Source of the DNA: a virus
Strand: one strand, 5' to 3'
Length of the DNA: 57,273 bases
Virus record (IMG/VR): IMGVR_UViG_3300034101_003302
Coordinates: 1 to 57,273 of that record
Part shown: piece by piece, positions 1-6,597 of the stretch
Position numbering within the stretch: the first letter of the stretch is position 1
How the letters are laid out: each line of letters opens with the position of its first letter
Notes under the pieces: model-generated
Databases searched by the model: none
Seen by the model: only the letters and a program-made list of their open reading frames with translations
Told to the model about the DNA's origin: nothing
Program-made: the position numbers and the translations under genes

Positions 1-92
1 ATTTTGGGATATTAGAAAATATCAACCTAAACATGTAGTCCTTATCTGACAGGATATTATGGACGAGGGTTCGAGTCCCTCCACCTCCACCA
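1..92 (+). ncRNA. ssrA: tmRNA (ssrA), 3' part, truncated by window edge
   Basis: The sequence contains the CCTAAACATGTAG block typical of the 3' portion of tmRNA (E. coli has CCTAAGCATGTAG at the same place), then a T-arm (GAGGG-TTCGAGT-CCCTC), the acceptor strand CACCTCC and an encoded ACCA end. The 5' half and the tag reading frame lie left of the window. tmRNA rescues stalled ribosomes by trans-translation. A phage-borne copy next to a full tRNA array suggests management of host translation late in infection. Confidence 0.85.
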
Positions 93-98
93 ATTTAA

Positions 99-121
99 AT
101 CCCCATCCATGTGGTGGGGAT
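99..121. terminator. Hairpin after tmRNA
   Basis: ATCCCCA pairs perfectly with TGGGGAT across a 9-nt loop just after the tmRNA CCA end. The flank on the right is A-rich rather than T-rich, so this is a processing or termination hairpin of uncertain direction. Confidence 0.45.
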
Positions 122-150
122 AAAAAAATAAAAAAAATATTATTTTTATT

Positions 151-180
151 TTGTAAATAAGAAAAAAAACCATATCTTTG
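151..180 (+). promoter_or_regulatory. Bacteroidota-type promoter
   Basis: TTG (151-153), 19-nt spacer, TATCTTTG (173-180), matching the Bacteroidota -33/-7 consensus. It drives the secreted protein gene at 219. Confidence 0.75.
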
Positions 181-218
181 TATTGTAATCATTTATTAAT
201 CACATAAAAAAATAAACC

Positions 219-650
219 ATGAAAAATTTAATCTTCACAATTTCTTTATTTCTTATTTCGTTTTCAACTTTCAGTCAATTAATTACGTTAAATGTAACTA
301 AAGTTAATCAATCTGTATATAAACGTGATACTTTAAGATACGAAATAGAAAAAAATACAAATACAACATATATAATCGATTCAGAAAAAGGTACTATGTC
401 TATTAAATTTACTGACGGTAGACAAAACATAAAAAATAAAAAAGTTGACGTTACAAAAAAATCAGGAATTTACTATGTTAAATACAAAGATACTGATATG
501 ATGGGTGTTGGGTCAGACATGGACATTGTTATTACCATAAATACAAATACTAAAAATGTTCAGTTTAAAAATGAACATTACGTATTAAAAGAAAAAGACA
601 TAACAAAAGTTATTATAGATTTTTTAAAATTTAATATTAAATTGTCTTAA
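219..650 (+). CDS. Secreted protein of unknown function
   Basis: 143 aa. Residues 1-20 are a Sec signal peptide with the flavobacterial-style ending FSTFSQ. The mature part is a small, Lys/Asn-rich, probably beta-rich domain that I do not recognise. It is a single-gene unit with its own host-type promoter and a terminator directly after it. The signal peptide is like those at 43727 and 53954, which also sit on the plus strand under host-type promoters, so the phage seems to express a set of exported proteins early. It lacks the N-terminal leader seen on minus-strand neighbours. Confidence 0.75.
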   Translation: MKNLIFTISLFLISFSTFSQLITLNVTKVNQSVYKRDTLRYEIEKNTNTTYIIDSEKGTMSIKFTDGRQNIKNKKVDVTKKSGIYYVKYKDTDMMGVGSDMDIVITINTNTKNVQFKNEHYVLKEKDITKVIIDFLKFNIKLS

Positions 651-670
651 TTAAAATTTTTAATAAATAA

Positions 671-700
671 AAAAAGGGAAATTTATTTTTCCCTTTTTTT
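671..700. terminator. Bidirectional terminator
   Basis: AAAAAGGGAAA pairs with TTTCCCTTTTT, flanked by A and T runs. It lies between the convergent genes ending at 650 (+) and 722 (-). Confidence 0.8.
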
Positions 701-721
701 ATTTGTGTTAATATTATATAA

Positions 722-1261
722 TTAAGGTGCTGTTGACGCCCCCCATGCTACACTAGAGATCTCTCTAGTATTTGTCAAGGAATTTGCATTCCAACTCTTA
801 CCTGAAGAACTTGACCATTTGTAAACCGCACTTCCATCACTTGCAGTATCAACCACAAAATAATATTTATATCCTTTTGCCGCTGCTTTTTGAGGAGTAA
901 GTTGATCAACATTATTTGTGATTGCATCAGGTCCAAATTGTGATAAAGTAAAGCTAAATTCTGGTGTTTGTACTATAGCCTTTCCTCCTTGAAACTTGAA
1001 TGGGTATTTACCTTTTTTAATGTATCCGCTAACTTTTAATCTCTTATTTTTATTTGCATCATTAAAAAATCCATACTGATATCCACCGTCAGGTGTTGAA
1101 GTAGGCATTACAACACCTAATAATCCTCTCATCCATGATACACTATAATTTCCAGGAACTGGAGCCAAAACATATTCTTCACTAAGTATGTTTCTTTCAC
1201 TAATAACTCGTCTTACAATTCTTGTAAGATCTGATTCTGTTAATCTAACGATTCTTTTCAT
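722..1261 (-). CDS. Leader-bearing phage protein, unknown function
   Basis: 179 aa. The N-terminus is a clear LTESDL-type leader (LTESDLTRIVRRVISE, about residues 5-21), ending in I-S-E with a second L-S-E a few residues on. The rest is a Gly/Ser/Tyr-rich globular domain of unknown function. The leader closely matches those at 55192 and 56530, although the bodies differ. By analogy with T4 capsid-targeting sequences it is probably packaged in the head and trimmed by the prohead protease; this is inference. Confidence 0.8.
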   Translation of the reverse strand: MKRIVRLTESDLTRIVRRVISERNILSEEYVLAPVPGNYSVSWMRGLLGVVMPTSTPDGGYQYGFFNDANKNKRLKVSGYIKKGKYPFKFQGGKAIVQTPEFSFTLSQFGPDAITNNVDQLTPQKAAAKGYKYYFVVDTASDGSAVYKWSSSSGKSWNANSLTNTREISSVAWGASTAP

Positions 1262-1303
1262 AATTTTAAATTTCTTTATTTGTTATTTTATTTTCTTTTT
1301 ATG

Positions 1304-1311
1304 ATAAATAT
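1304..1311 (-). promoter_or_regulatory. ATATTTAT element (putative late promoter)
   Basis: ATATTTAT in the coding direction, about 43 nt upstream of the start at 1261, a longer spacing than at most other copies in this window. Confidence 0.45.
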
Positions 1312-1338
1312 ATGGTTTTTTAAAAAAATTCAAAAATT

Positions 1339-1367
1339 AAAAAAAAAAGGGATCAGTAAACTGTCCC
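1339..1367 (-). terminator. Terminator of the large structured RNA
   Basis: On the minus strand AGGGACAGT pairs with ACTGATCCCT (one bulged base), followed by a run of about ten T. It is placed to end the RNA that starts near 2285. Confidence 0.8.
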
Positions 1368-2287
1368 TATTAAATTTTTTTCTTATAAAATGTATAATTA
1401 AAAAGAACGCTGAGATTACACGTTTTAATGAGAACCTTTAGAGTCATTATTTATTCTACTCTTATCCACTTCCTTTTGAGAAGTATTTCTCAGTGACGGT
1501 ATTTTAGGTTTACCACTCCTTGAGGTTTGAATTACTCTCATCTTACTTGACTCTTTCCGAGGATGCCTCCCCAGTTCGTCCTTGCGGGACTAAAGGTTTT
1601 TCGGATAATTACACTTAGACTTGGGATCCTTGTGTGCAATGAACGGCTCATTACTATGTAGTCACCTTTCATCCAAACCTGACGGACACTTTTCCTTTCT
1701 GTAGTTAATAATAGAATCATTACTTTCCATAAAGTATTTGTGTTGTGGATTGTGAAAGTAGTGGTCCGTCAACCAAGCCAACTCATCTTTTGAACGAGTC
1801 GATACTTAACTACTCTCTGAAATGTCCCCATCTCCATATTTCTAGACTACTTCAAAACAATTCCTTTGGTAAAGAATCATTAGGGTTTGTAACGGCACCA
1901 CCTGTACACAAACATACCTTTCGGTTTTAAGTATCCTATGATATTGGAACACGCAATAATAAAATTGGATAATTCTATTTTTTGCAATATTCCTACGAGT
2001 TATTCCTATTGGTGTTCCCACCTCAATCAGACGACCCACATCGCCCAATCACCTAACCACTTTCCCTACAGCGTTGCCCTCGGTACTAAAGGTTAAACGG
2101 TATCCCGCTTGTGTACTTAAGTTCAGTTACCTAAACCGCAAACTATTTACACGAATAGTTCACTTTATCCTGGTTTCCCAGTTTATTTAAAGACCATACA
2201 CGGCCTAATATCTTTTATCAGTTTCATTTCTTACTCCTGAATGGATATTCTATTTTCAAAGAACGTTTTCGGTCATTTCCGAATTGT
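1340..2287 (-). ncRNA. Large ornate structured RNA (GOLLD/ROOL-like candidate)
   Basis: About 0.95 kb with no plausible ORF, noticeably richer in G+C than the surrounding DNA, bounded by a host-type promoter and an intrinsic terminator. Hairpins read directly on the minus strand: a 5' stem TTCGG/CCGAA (2268-2283); CTGG-GAAA-CCAG (2170-2181) and GGTG-GGAA-CACC (2011-2022), both with GNRA tetraloops; AACTATT/AATAGTT (2141-2160); TACTTT-ATGG-AAAGTA (1721-1736); GTCC-CGCAA-GGAC (1578-1590); GAGAA-ATAC-TTCTC (1478-1491). Size, phage context and closeness to tmRNA/tRNAs resemble the GOLLD and ROOL classes of giant phage RNAs, but I cannot match a consensus by eye. It may be a new class. Confidence 0.75.
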
Positions 2288-2291
2288 TTTA

Positions 2292-2322
2292 CAAAGTTAA
2301 GACATTTATTTTTATTTGTCAA
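2292..2322 (-). promoter_or_regulatory. Promoter of the large structured RNA
   Basis: Minus-strand TTG, 20-nt spacer, TAACTTTG (-7 element at 2292-2299), followed within 10 nt by the first hairpin of the RNA. Confidence 0.8.
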
Positions 2323-2339
2323 GTACTTTGTAAATTTTT

Positions 2340-2489
2340 TTATTTTTTTTCAATATACACGTTGTTAGTACCATATTTTGTTGCCATTATATGTGCAAAT
2401 TCCAAATTTGGTGTAAAAACTTTTTGTCCTTTATCGTTAATATACCCAAAAATTTCAATTTCAATTACTTGTGTTTCTTGTTCTGTCAT
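2340..2489 (-). CDS. Small hypothetical protein (49 aa)
   Basis: An uninterrupted 49-codon frame beginning MTEQETQVIEIEIFGYIN, with an acidic N-terminus followed by an alternating hydrophobic pattern suggesting a small alpha/beta fold. It ends just upstream of the promoter of the large RNA. No family recognised. It lies 55 nt downstream of the 158-aa gene on the same strand and may be co-transcribed. Confidence 0.55.
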   Translation of the reverse strand: MTEQETQVIEIEIFGYINDKGQKVFTPNLEFAHIMATKYGTNNVYIEKK

Positions 2490-2544
2490 TTTTTTTAATT
2501 TATATATCAAACATAGAATAAATATATCTATTAGTCAAGAAAGT

Positions 2545-3021
2545 TTAAAAAACTTCAACAAAAAACCAATCAGGAATATCTCTATTTTTCCAAGAAACAA
2601 AAGATTTTTTTGCCTCTCTATAATAATTTCTATAAGATTCGATAACATCGTTACCAATTTTATATTCATCACCCATGGCCATAGGTGGAGAAGTAAAATC
2701 AACATCGTGAATTTTTGGTTTGTTATCTAAACACCATTCAATTATATCTTGAGATTTATGTCTTTTACCATATCTATATGTATATTCTTTACATAATTCT
2801 AAACCAAGATCACAAAGATATAAATAATTAGATAAACTTTCCCTGCACCAAATTGCGCACGGATGATTTTTGTGAGATAACTTATATGGTGCTTCATTAC
2901 CATTAACCCAATGTACACCACATAAAAGTTGCGCGGTTTCTAATATCATTTTAACAACGTGTTTATCACAATGGTATTGAGCGCACTTTTGGGTATCAAA
3001 ATCTAAAAAGAAAATATTCAT
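2545..3021 (-). CDS. Conserved phage protein with CDKHVVKM and HPCAIW motifs
   Basis: 158 aa, no leader and no membrane segment. Conserved-looking motifs: CDKHVVKMILETAQLL (residues ~18-33), HPCAIWCRES (~53-62), EYTYRYGKRHKS and a C-terminal RNYYREAKKSFVSWK. I recall an uncharacterised family of this pattern in several large phages, sometimes loosely labelled a DNA glycosylase, but I see nothing here that proves a catalytic activity. It has its own host-type -7 element 6 nt before the ATG, so the mRNA is probably leaderless and the gene early. Confidence 0.7.
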   Translation of the reverse strand: MNIFFLDFDTQKCAQYHCDKHVVKMILETAQLLCGVHWVNGNEAPYKLSHKNHPCAIWCRESLSNYLYLCDLGLELCKEYTYRYGKRHKSQDIIEWCLDNKPKIHDVDFTSPPMAMGDEYKIGNDVIESYRNYYREAKKSFVSWKNRDIPDWFFVEVF

Positions 3022-3026
3022 ACCAA

Positions 3027-3034
3027 CAAAGATA
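3027..3034 (-). promoter_or_regulatory. Host-type -7 element
   Basis: TATCTTTG 6 nt upstream of the ATG at 3021; no convincing -33 TTG. Predicts a nearly leaderless mRNA. Confidence 0.55.
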
Positions 3035-3058
3035 TGGAATATTTTTTATTTAAAAAAA

Positions 3059-3667
3059 TTATTGTAATAAATGTGTCATTAAAACTCCACCAAGGGAAGT
3101 TGCATGAACTTGTAGATGGTTTATAGAATCTATGCCAAGTTTTGTTTTTCTTTTTGTATAATCCAAACCTAACGTACCAATAAATCTATCGTCAATTGTT
3201 TTAATTGCAAATAAATAACCTGATTTACACCCAGTATCTTCCGCAATATATTTTAAACCAAATGTTGCCACCGTATCATCTTTATAGTCGGGTATTTCTA
3301 TAATATCATTAATCAATAATTCATTTATAGATTTAGAAAATAAATTAACGGGTATATTGTGGAAATTGGTTTGTACTGATTGTACTCCAGGGTTAACTGT
3401 TTCATATATTATTGAGAATTTTGCCATTGATTTTCCTGTTGGGTAAAAGTTTCCTCCATTATGAAACTGTGTAACCCAGACTCTATCAGCATTAAATTCT
3501 TCTTTTATATGTTCTATTTTTGTATTAACTAATTCACTAACTCTAAGGGTGTCCATAACCATGTCCGCCTTAGGTTTTTTCTCTAGTTTATTTTTTATAA
3601 AAATTACCGCAATAGGACCTATAACTCCAGTAATAAAGGCGATAATTATCCCTACATACTCACCCAT
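3059..3667 (-). CDS. Membrane-anchored GAF-like protein
   Basis: 202 aa. Residues ~4-25 form one N-terminal transmembrane helix (GIIIAFITGVIGPIAVIFI), then a soluble domain whose RVWVTQFHNGGNFYPTG segment and later SGYLFAIKTIDDRFIGTLGLDYT resemble GAF-type sensory domains. No enzymatic output domain is attached. It is 5 nt downstream of the lysozyme-like gene (3673) and close to the endolysin and two-component genes, so it may sense a cytoplasmic ligand at the membrane. The GAF assignment rests on pattern only. Confidence 0.6.
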   Translation of the reverse strand: MGEYVGIIIAFITGVIGPIAVIFIKNKLEKKPKADMVMDTLRVSELVNTKIEHIKEEFNADRVWVTQFHNGGNFYPTGKSMAKFSIIYETVNPGVQSVQTNFHNIPVNLFSKSINELLINDIIEIPDYKDDTVATFGLKYIAEDTGCKSGYLFAIKTIDDRFIGTLGLDYTKRKTKLGIDSINHLQVHATSLGGVLMTHLLQ

Positions 3668-3672
3668 TATAA

Positions 3673-4350
3673 TTAAACTTTTTTAACTAATGATCTTGAT
3701 ATTTCAGGTGGATCTAATCTACCTTGATCAAGAACTCTTAATACACCATCTTTTGTTCCCCAAACATCTAAACTAGAACATCTTGATATTTCTTTTGCTC
3801 CTTTATTATTTTTTAAACCATTAACAATACAATCATATCTACCATTTGTTAAAGTTTTTACTGTTGCGTCAATACCATCTTTTTCTGTTTTATAGTTTCT
3901 AACTCCACCAACACATTTATCTCCAGATTTTTTTAAACAATTCCAAAAAGTTGAGTCCGACATATCTTGAGTTGTATTAAATGGATTGTAAGTTGCTTTA
4001 GCACCTTCAGCCTGTCTCCACGCATAGAAGAAAGCCAAATTTTCTTTTGTAACAGGAGCATCAATCCTCTCTAAAACTTTTTTATAAAATTTTTCATCAT
4101 CGTCCGATGGTTTCTCAATTTTATATTTTTCATAATCTTTTGTTACCTCATCAGATTTATCACCCTTTTTTACTTCAAAATCATCTTCATCATCAAATTC
4201 AATCCCTGTTAATTCTTGAAATTTATTTTTTAATGTTTTAAATGTTTCTGATTTTTTAACCGCATCAATAGCATCGGTGAACCATCCTTCTTCTATTGAA
4301 TTCATTTTTCTTATTTTATTTTTTTCGGATTCTGAAATTAAATTTTTCAT
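3673..4350 (-). CDS. Leader-bearing lysozyme-like protein
   Basis: 225 aa. N-terminal leader (MKNLISESEKNKIRKMNSIEEG), then a charged linker rich in Asp/Glu/Lys (~45-85) and a C-terminal domain with FFYAWRQAEGAKATYNPFN, YKTEKDGIDATVKTL and NGRYDCIVNGLK. This arrangement (W-x-x-x-E-G...YNPF...Y...G..AT..TL..G.Y) is that of phage lysozyme/transglycosylase-like domains found in tail and virion proteins; the Glu after RQA is the likely catalytic acid. It is probably a virion-packaged muralytic enzyme, distinct from the leaderless endolysin at 4637. ATATTTAT lies 18 nt upstream. Confidence 0.65.
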   Translation of the reverse strand: MKNLISESEKNKIRKMNSIEEGWFTDAIDAVKKSETFKTLKNKFQELTGIEFDDEDDFEVKKGDKSDEVTKDYEKYKIEKPSDDDEKFYKKVLERIDAPVTKENLAFFYAWRQAEGAKATYNPFNTTQDMSDSTFWNCLKKSGDKCVGGVRNYKTEKDGIDATVKTLTNGRYDCIVNGLKNNKGAKEISRCSSLDVWGTKDGVLRVLDQGRLDPPEISRSLVKKV

Positions 4351-4368
4351 AATAATTAAATTTTTATA

Positions 4369-4376
4369 ATAAATAT
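4369..4376 (-). promoter_or_regulatory. ATATTTAT element (putative late promoter)
   Basis: Coding-direction ATATTTAT 18 nt upstream of the start at 4350, between that gene and the terminator at 4388. Confidence 0.6.
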
Positions 4377-4387
4377 TAGATAAAAAT

Positions 4388-4415
4388 AAAAACCCCCGAA
4401 AAATCGAGGGTTTTT
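4388..4415 (-). terminator. Terminator after the lysis genes
   Basis: AAAAACCCCCGA pairs with TCGAGGGTTTTT (one mismatch), flanked by A/T runs; it ends the minus-strand unit that includes the holin-like gene. Confidence 0.75.
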
Positions 4416-4432
4416 AAGTCTATTAACTAAAT

Positions 4433-4600
4433 TTATTTTTTATCAACAATAGACCAAATAGAACCTGTTAGTGTCAAAACCGCACCTATAATATCAGATA
4501 CAACTGAATCGGTTGCAAGCCCTTTCATTATAAGTATACCACCAACGAATGTTAATCCGTGTCGGATAATACCCATAACTTGTTCTTTAGATAATTTCAT
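4433..4600 (-). CDS. Holin-like small membrane protein (55 aa)
   Basis: 55 aa with two hydrophobic segments (GLTFVGGILIMKGLA and VVSDIIGAVLTLTGSIWSIV) separated by a short turn, and charged ends (MKLSKEQ, VDKK). The size, hairpin topology and position directly after the endolysin gene fit a small holin or holin-like protein that would permeabilise the inner membrane. Sequence alone cannot prove it; small phage membrane proteins of this type are diverse. An ATATTTAT element overlaps the end of the upstream endolysin gene. Confidence 0.6.
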   Translation of the reverse strand: MKLSKEQVMGIIRHGLTFVGGILIMKGLATDSVVSDIIGAVLTLTGSIWSIVDKK

Positions 4601-4629
4601 AAAATTTGTTTTTTATGGTTTATTTATAT

Positions 4630-4637
4630 ATAAATAT
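4630..4637 (-). promoter_or_regulatory. ATATTTAT element (putative late promoter)
   Basis: ATATTTAT in the coding direction 30 nt upstream of the holin-like gene, overlapping the last base of the endolysin gene. Confidence 0.5.
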
Positions 4638-5461
4638 CACTTAAGTAGGTTATAATATTCCTTAAAATGTTTTATTCTATCTGACAAACCTAATGTTCCT
4701 CCGTTTACTCTTTTTGTTACCGCAGTTACTGTTGCATCATCGGCTCCCTTATCACATATTGACCATAATTTATTTGAATCGAAGAAAAATGCCGCAGAGG
4801 CCAAAGGATATTTTGTTGCAACTAAATCAGGATTAGCTACACAATCTTCACCAATAAATTTAGTAAAACTAGTGTAGTTACCTTTACCTGTTAATTGAAT
4901 ATAACCTCTTCCTCTAAATTTATAACCTTCTTTTGATGCTTCGTCTCCATTACTCATACGGTTAGCATAAACTCTTGATGCAATCTTTTCAGGTTGTTTT
5001 GCATATGATTCTGCCAAGTTTCCTGGGAAATACTTTCCAAAGGTTCTTTTTAATCCGTCAGCAGAATAGTTAAGGTTTTCAGAAACGGCCTTGAATCCTC
5101 CTGACTCGTGACCACATTGTGATAAGAAGTGAGCAAGTCTCAAGTTAGTTGTAATGTTGAATTTTTTTGCAGTTTCAGCAATTTGTGCAATAACAACATC
5201 AGGAATATGTCCCTTTAGTTTTTCAACGTTTAGTCCTGCAACGGGTGTGATTACAACATCTTCTTTAACTACCTGAGTTGTCCCGAACATTTTAGACCAA
5301 GTGCCGTCACCAACAATACCATCGGCGGTTAACCCATTTGCTGATTGCCATTCTTTAACTTTTTTTTCTGTATTTGGTCCGAATGAACCATCTGCAGTTA
5401 ATCCTAATTTTGTTTGGAGTTTTTTTACATCTTCTCCTGTAGATCCTACTTTTAATAACAT
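4637..5461 (-). CDS. Endolysin: peptidoglycan-binding domain plus GH19 muramidase/chitinase-like domain
   Basis: 274 aa. Residues 1-60 are a PG_binding_1 domain (VGSTGEDVKKLQTKLGL, DGSFGPNTEKKVKEWQ). Residues ~85-274 are a glycoside hydrolase family 19 domain: CGHESGGF with Glu119, SENLNYS with Glu128 (likely catalytic pair), then YKFRGRGYIQLTG and the NGG motif near the end. Full length, no signal peptide and no leader, so it needs a holin or other release route. It lies between a coiled-coil membrane protein and the holin-like gene and is the most confident lysis gene in the window. Confidence 0.9.
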   Translation of the reverse strand: MLLKVGSTGEDVKKLQTKLGLTADGSFGPNTEKKVKEWQSANGLTADGIVGDGTWSKMFGTTQVVKEDVVITPVAGLNVEKLKGHIPDVVIAQIAETAKKFNITTNLRLAHFLSQCGHESGGFKAVSENLNYSADGLKRTFGKYFPGNLAESYAKQPEKIASRVYANRMSNGDEASKEGYKFRGRGYIQLTGKGNYTSFTKFIGEDCVANPDLVATKYPLASAAFFFDSNKLWSICDKGADDATVTAVTKRVNGGTLGLSDRIKHFKEYYNLLK

Positions 5462-5472
5462 AATTTTTGTTT

Positions 5473-6150
5473 TTATTGTTTATTTTCTGTTGCGTATTTT
5501 ATACCCATAATTGTTCCTACTATTGAAAAAGCGTTTGTTAAAAGAATACCAAATATGTTTGACCAAGCAGCGCTAATAACTTGGGTGTCCTTACCAACAA
5601 ATAATGTTAAAACATATACACCAGTAGTAACAACACCTACACCCATGATAACCCAAAGAGCCACTTTAACTATTGTGGATATGAGTTCGTTTTGTGTTTT
5701 CTTTTGTAATAAATCTAAATCATTTTCTGCATTTTGTTTTGCCGCTTCAGCATCAACTCTCGCCTTTTCGGACTTCATCATTTCTGTTTGAAGTTTTTCT
5801 GTAAGTTCTAAATTTTCTTTTTTCCATTCGTTAAGTTCTCTGTTTTGAACTTCAAATGTTAACTTGGACTCTTCTATTTCTGTGATTTTGTTTTGAAGAT
5901 CCTCCATCATTTTTTCGTTTTTTTCATTTAACGTTACGAGTTCATCATTTTGTTTTTGTATTTTTTTTGTCATCTCAAGACGTTTTTTTCTTTTGTCTCC
6001 GTCTTTTGTTTCACATTCTTTTAAATACGTTTTAAAGTCCTCATCATCTTCAGTATCAATAAGTTTAGTAATATTACCTTCAAGACCTATACCTTTTTTA
6101 ACGTATAAGTCCATCAATGTTTTTTTAGTATTACTATCTATTTTTATCAT
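5473..6150 (-). CDS. Coiled-coil membrane protein linked to two-component genes
   Basis: 225 aa. A short acidic head is followed by a long heptad-rich coiled coil (~60-155: KKIQKQNDELVTLNEKNEKM...) and two C-terminal transmembrane helices (~157-180, ~192-215). Its ATG overlaps the response-regulator stop (ATGA, 6147-6150), so the two are translationally coupled, and the endolysin starts 12 nt downstream. No family recognised. A cytoplasmic coiled coil on a membrane hairpin, placed between regulator and endolysin, could be the effector that links signalling to lysis; this is hypothesis only. Confidence 0.75.
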   Translation of the reverse strand: MIKIDSNTKKTLMDLYVKKGIGLEGNITKLIDTEDDEDFKTYLKECETKDGDKRKKRLEMTKKIQKQNDELVTLNEKNEKMMEDLQNKITEIEESKLTFEVQNRELNEWKKENLELTEKLQTEMMKSEKARVDAEAAKQNAENDLDLLQKKTQNELISTIVKVALWVIMGVGVVTTGVYVLTLFVGKDTQVISAAWSNIFGILLTNAFSIVGTIMGIKYATENKQ

Positions 6151-6584
6151 TTGTAAACTTTAAATGGTAAAGTTCTATTTTTATATCCTTCATAATCATT
6201 TCTAAATTCTTCTAAACGTGGTTCGATGTCATCAGATTTAATGATCCAAAACTGAGCCCCCGCTTGGATTGCTTTTGCTTGTTCTTCTGGTTCATTTGAT
6301 GATGATATGATCCCAACAACTACGTGATTACCATATTCAAAATTAATTTTTCTAATTAATTCTATACCATCAAAAGAACTACCAATGATATTTAAATCAA
6401 CAAACACACATTCAGGTTTATCATTATCACCCTCACTTTTGAACCATTTCTCAAATTTCTTTGCCGCTTCGTCAGAGCTATTTAACGCATTTAAAGATAA
6501 ACTTATATCAAGTAACGAACAAGCGTCTTCAAATACCAAATGGAATAAATCCTCATCATCCACTAATAAAATTGAATCAATCAT
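6147..6584 (-). CDS. Single-domain response regulator
   Basis: 145 aa receiver domain with no output domain. Visible conserved residues: acidic pocket D9/D10, phosphoacceptor D63 (in VFVDLNI), S94/S95 and K116 (IIKSDD). Single-domain CheY/Rcp1-like regulators act by protein-protein contact. It lies 13 nt downstream of the histidine kinase gene and overlaps the coiled-coil membrane protein gene, so kinase, regulator and membrane protein form one unit. All receiver residues look intact, so it should be phosphorylated. Confidence 0.9.
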   Translation of the reverse strand: MIDSILLVDDEDLFHLVFEDACSLLDISLSLNALNSSDEAAKKFEKWFKSEGDNDKPECVFVDLNIIGSSFDGIELIRKINFEYGNHVVVGIISSSNEPEEQAKAIQAGAQFWIIKSDDIEPRLEEFRNDYEGYKNRTLPFKVYK

Positions 6585-6597
6585 TTTTTGTTTTTTT

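Noticed and set aside
722-1261. LTESDL leader as a DNA-binding helix-turn-helix
   Set aside because: It is a single amphipathic helix at the extreme N-terminus of unrelated proteins, usually ending in an x-E site, which fits a targeting tag better than an HTH.
1538-2048. Short ORFs on both strands within the large RNA
   Set aside because: They overlap one another, lack leaders or start signals and cross strong hairpins; promoter, terminator and composition indicate a non-coding RNA.
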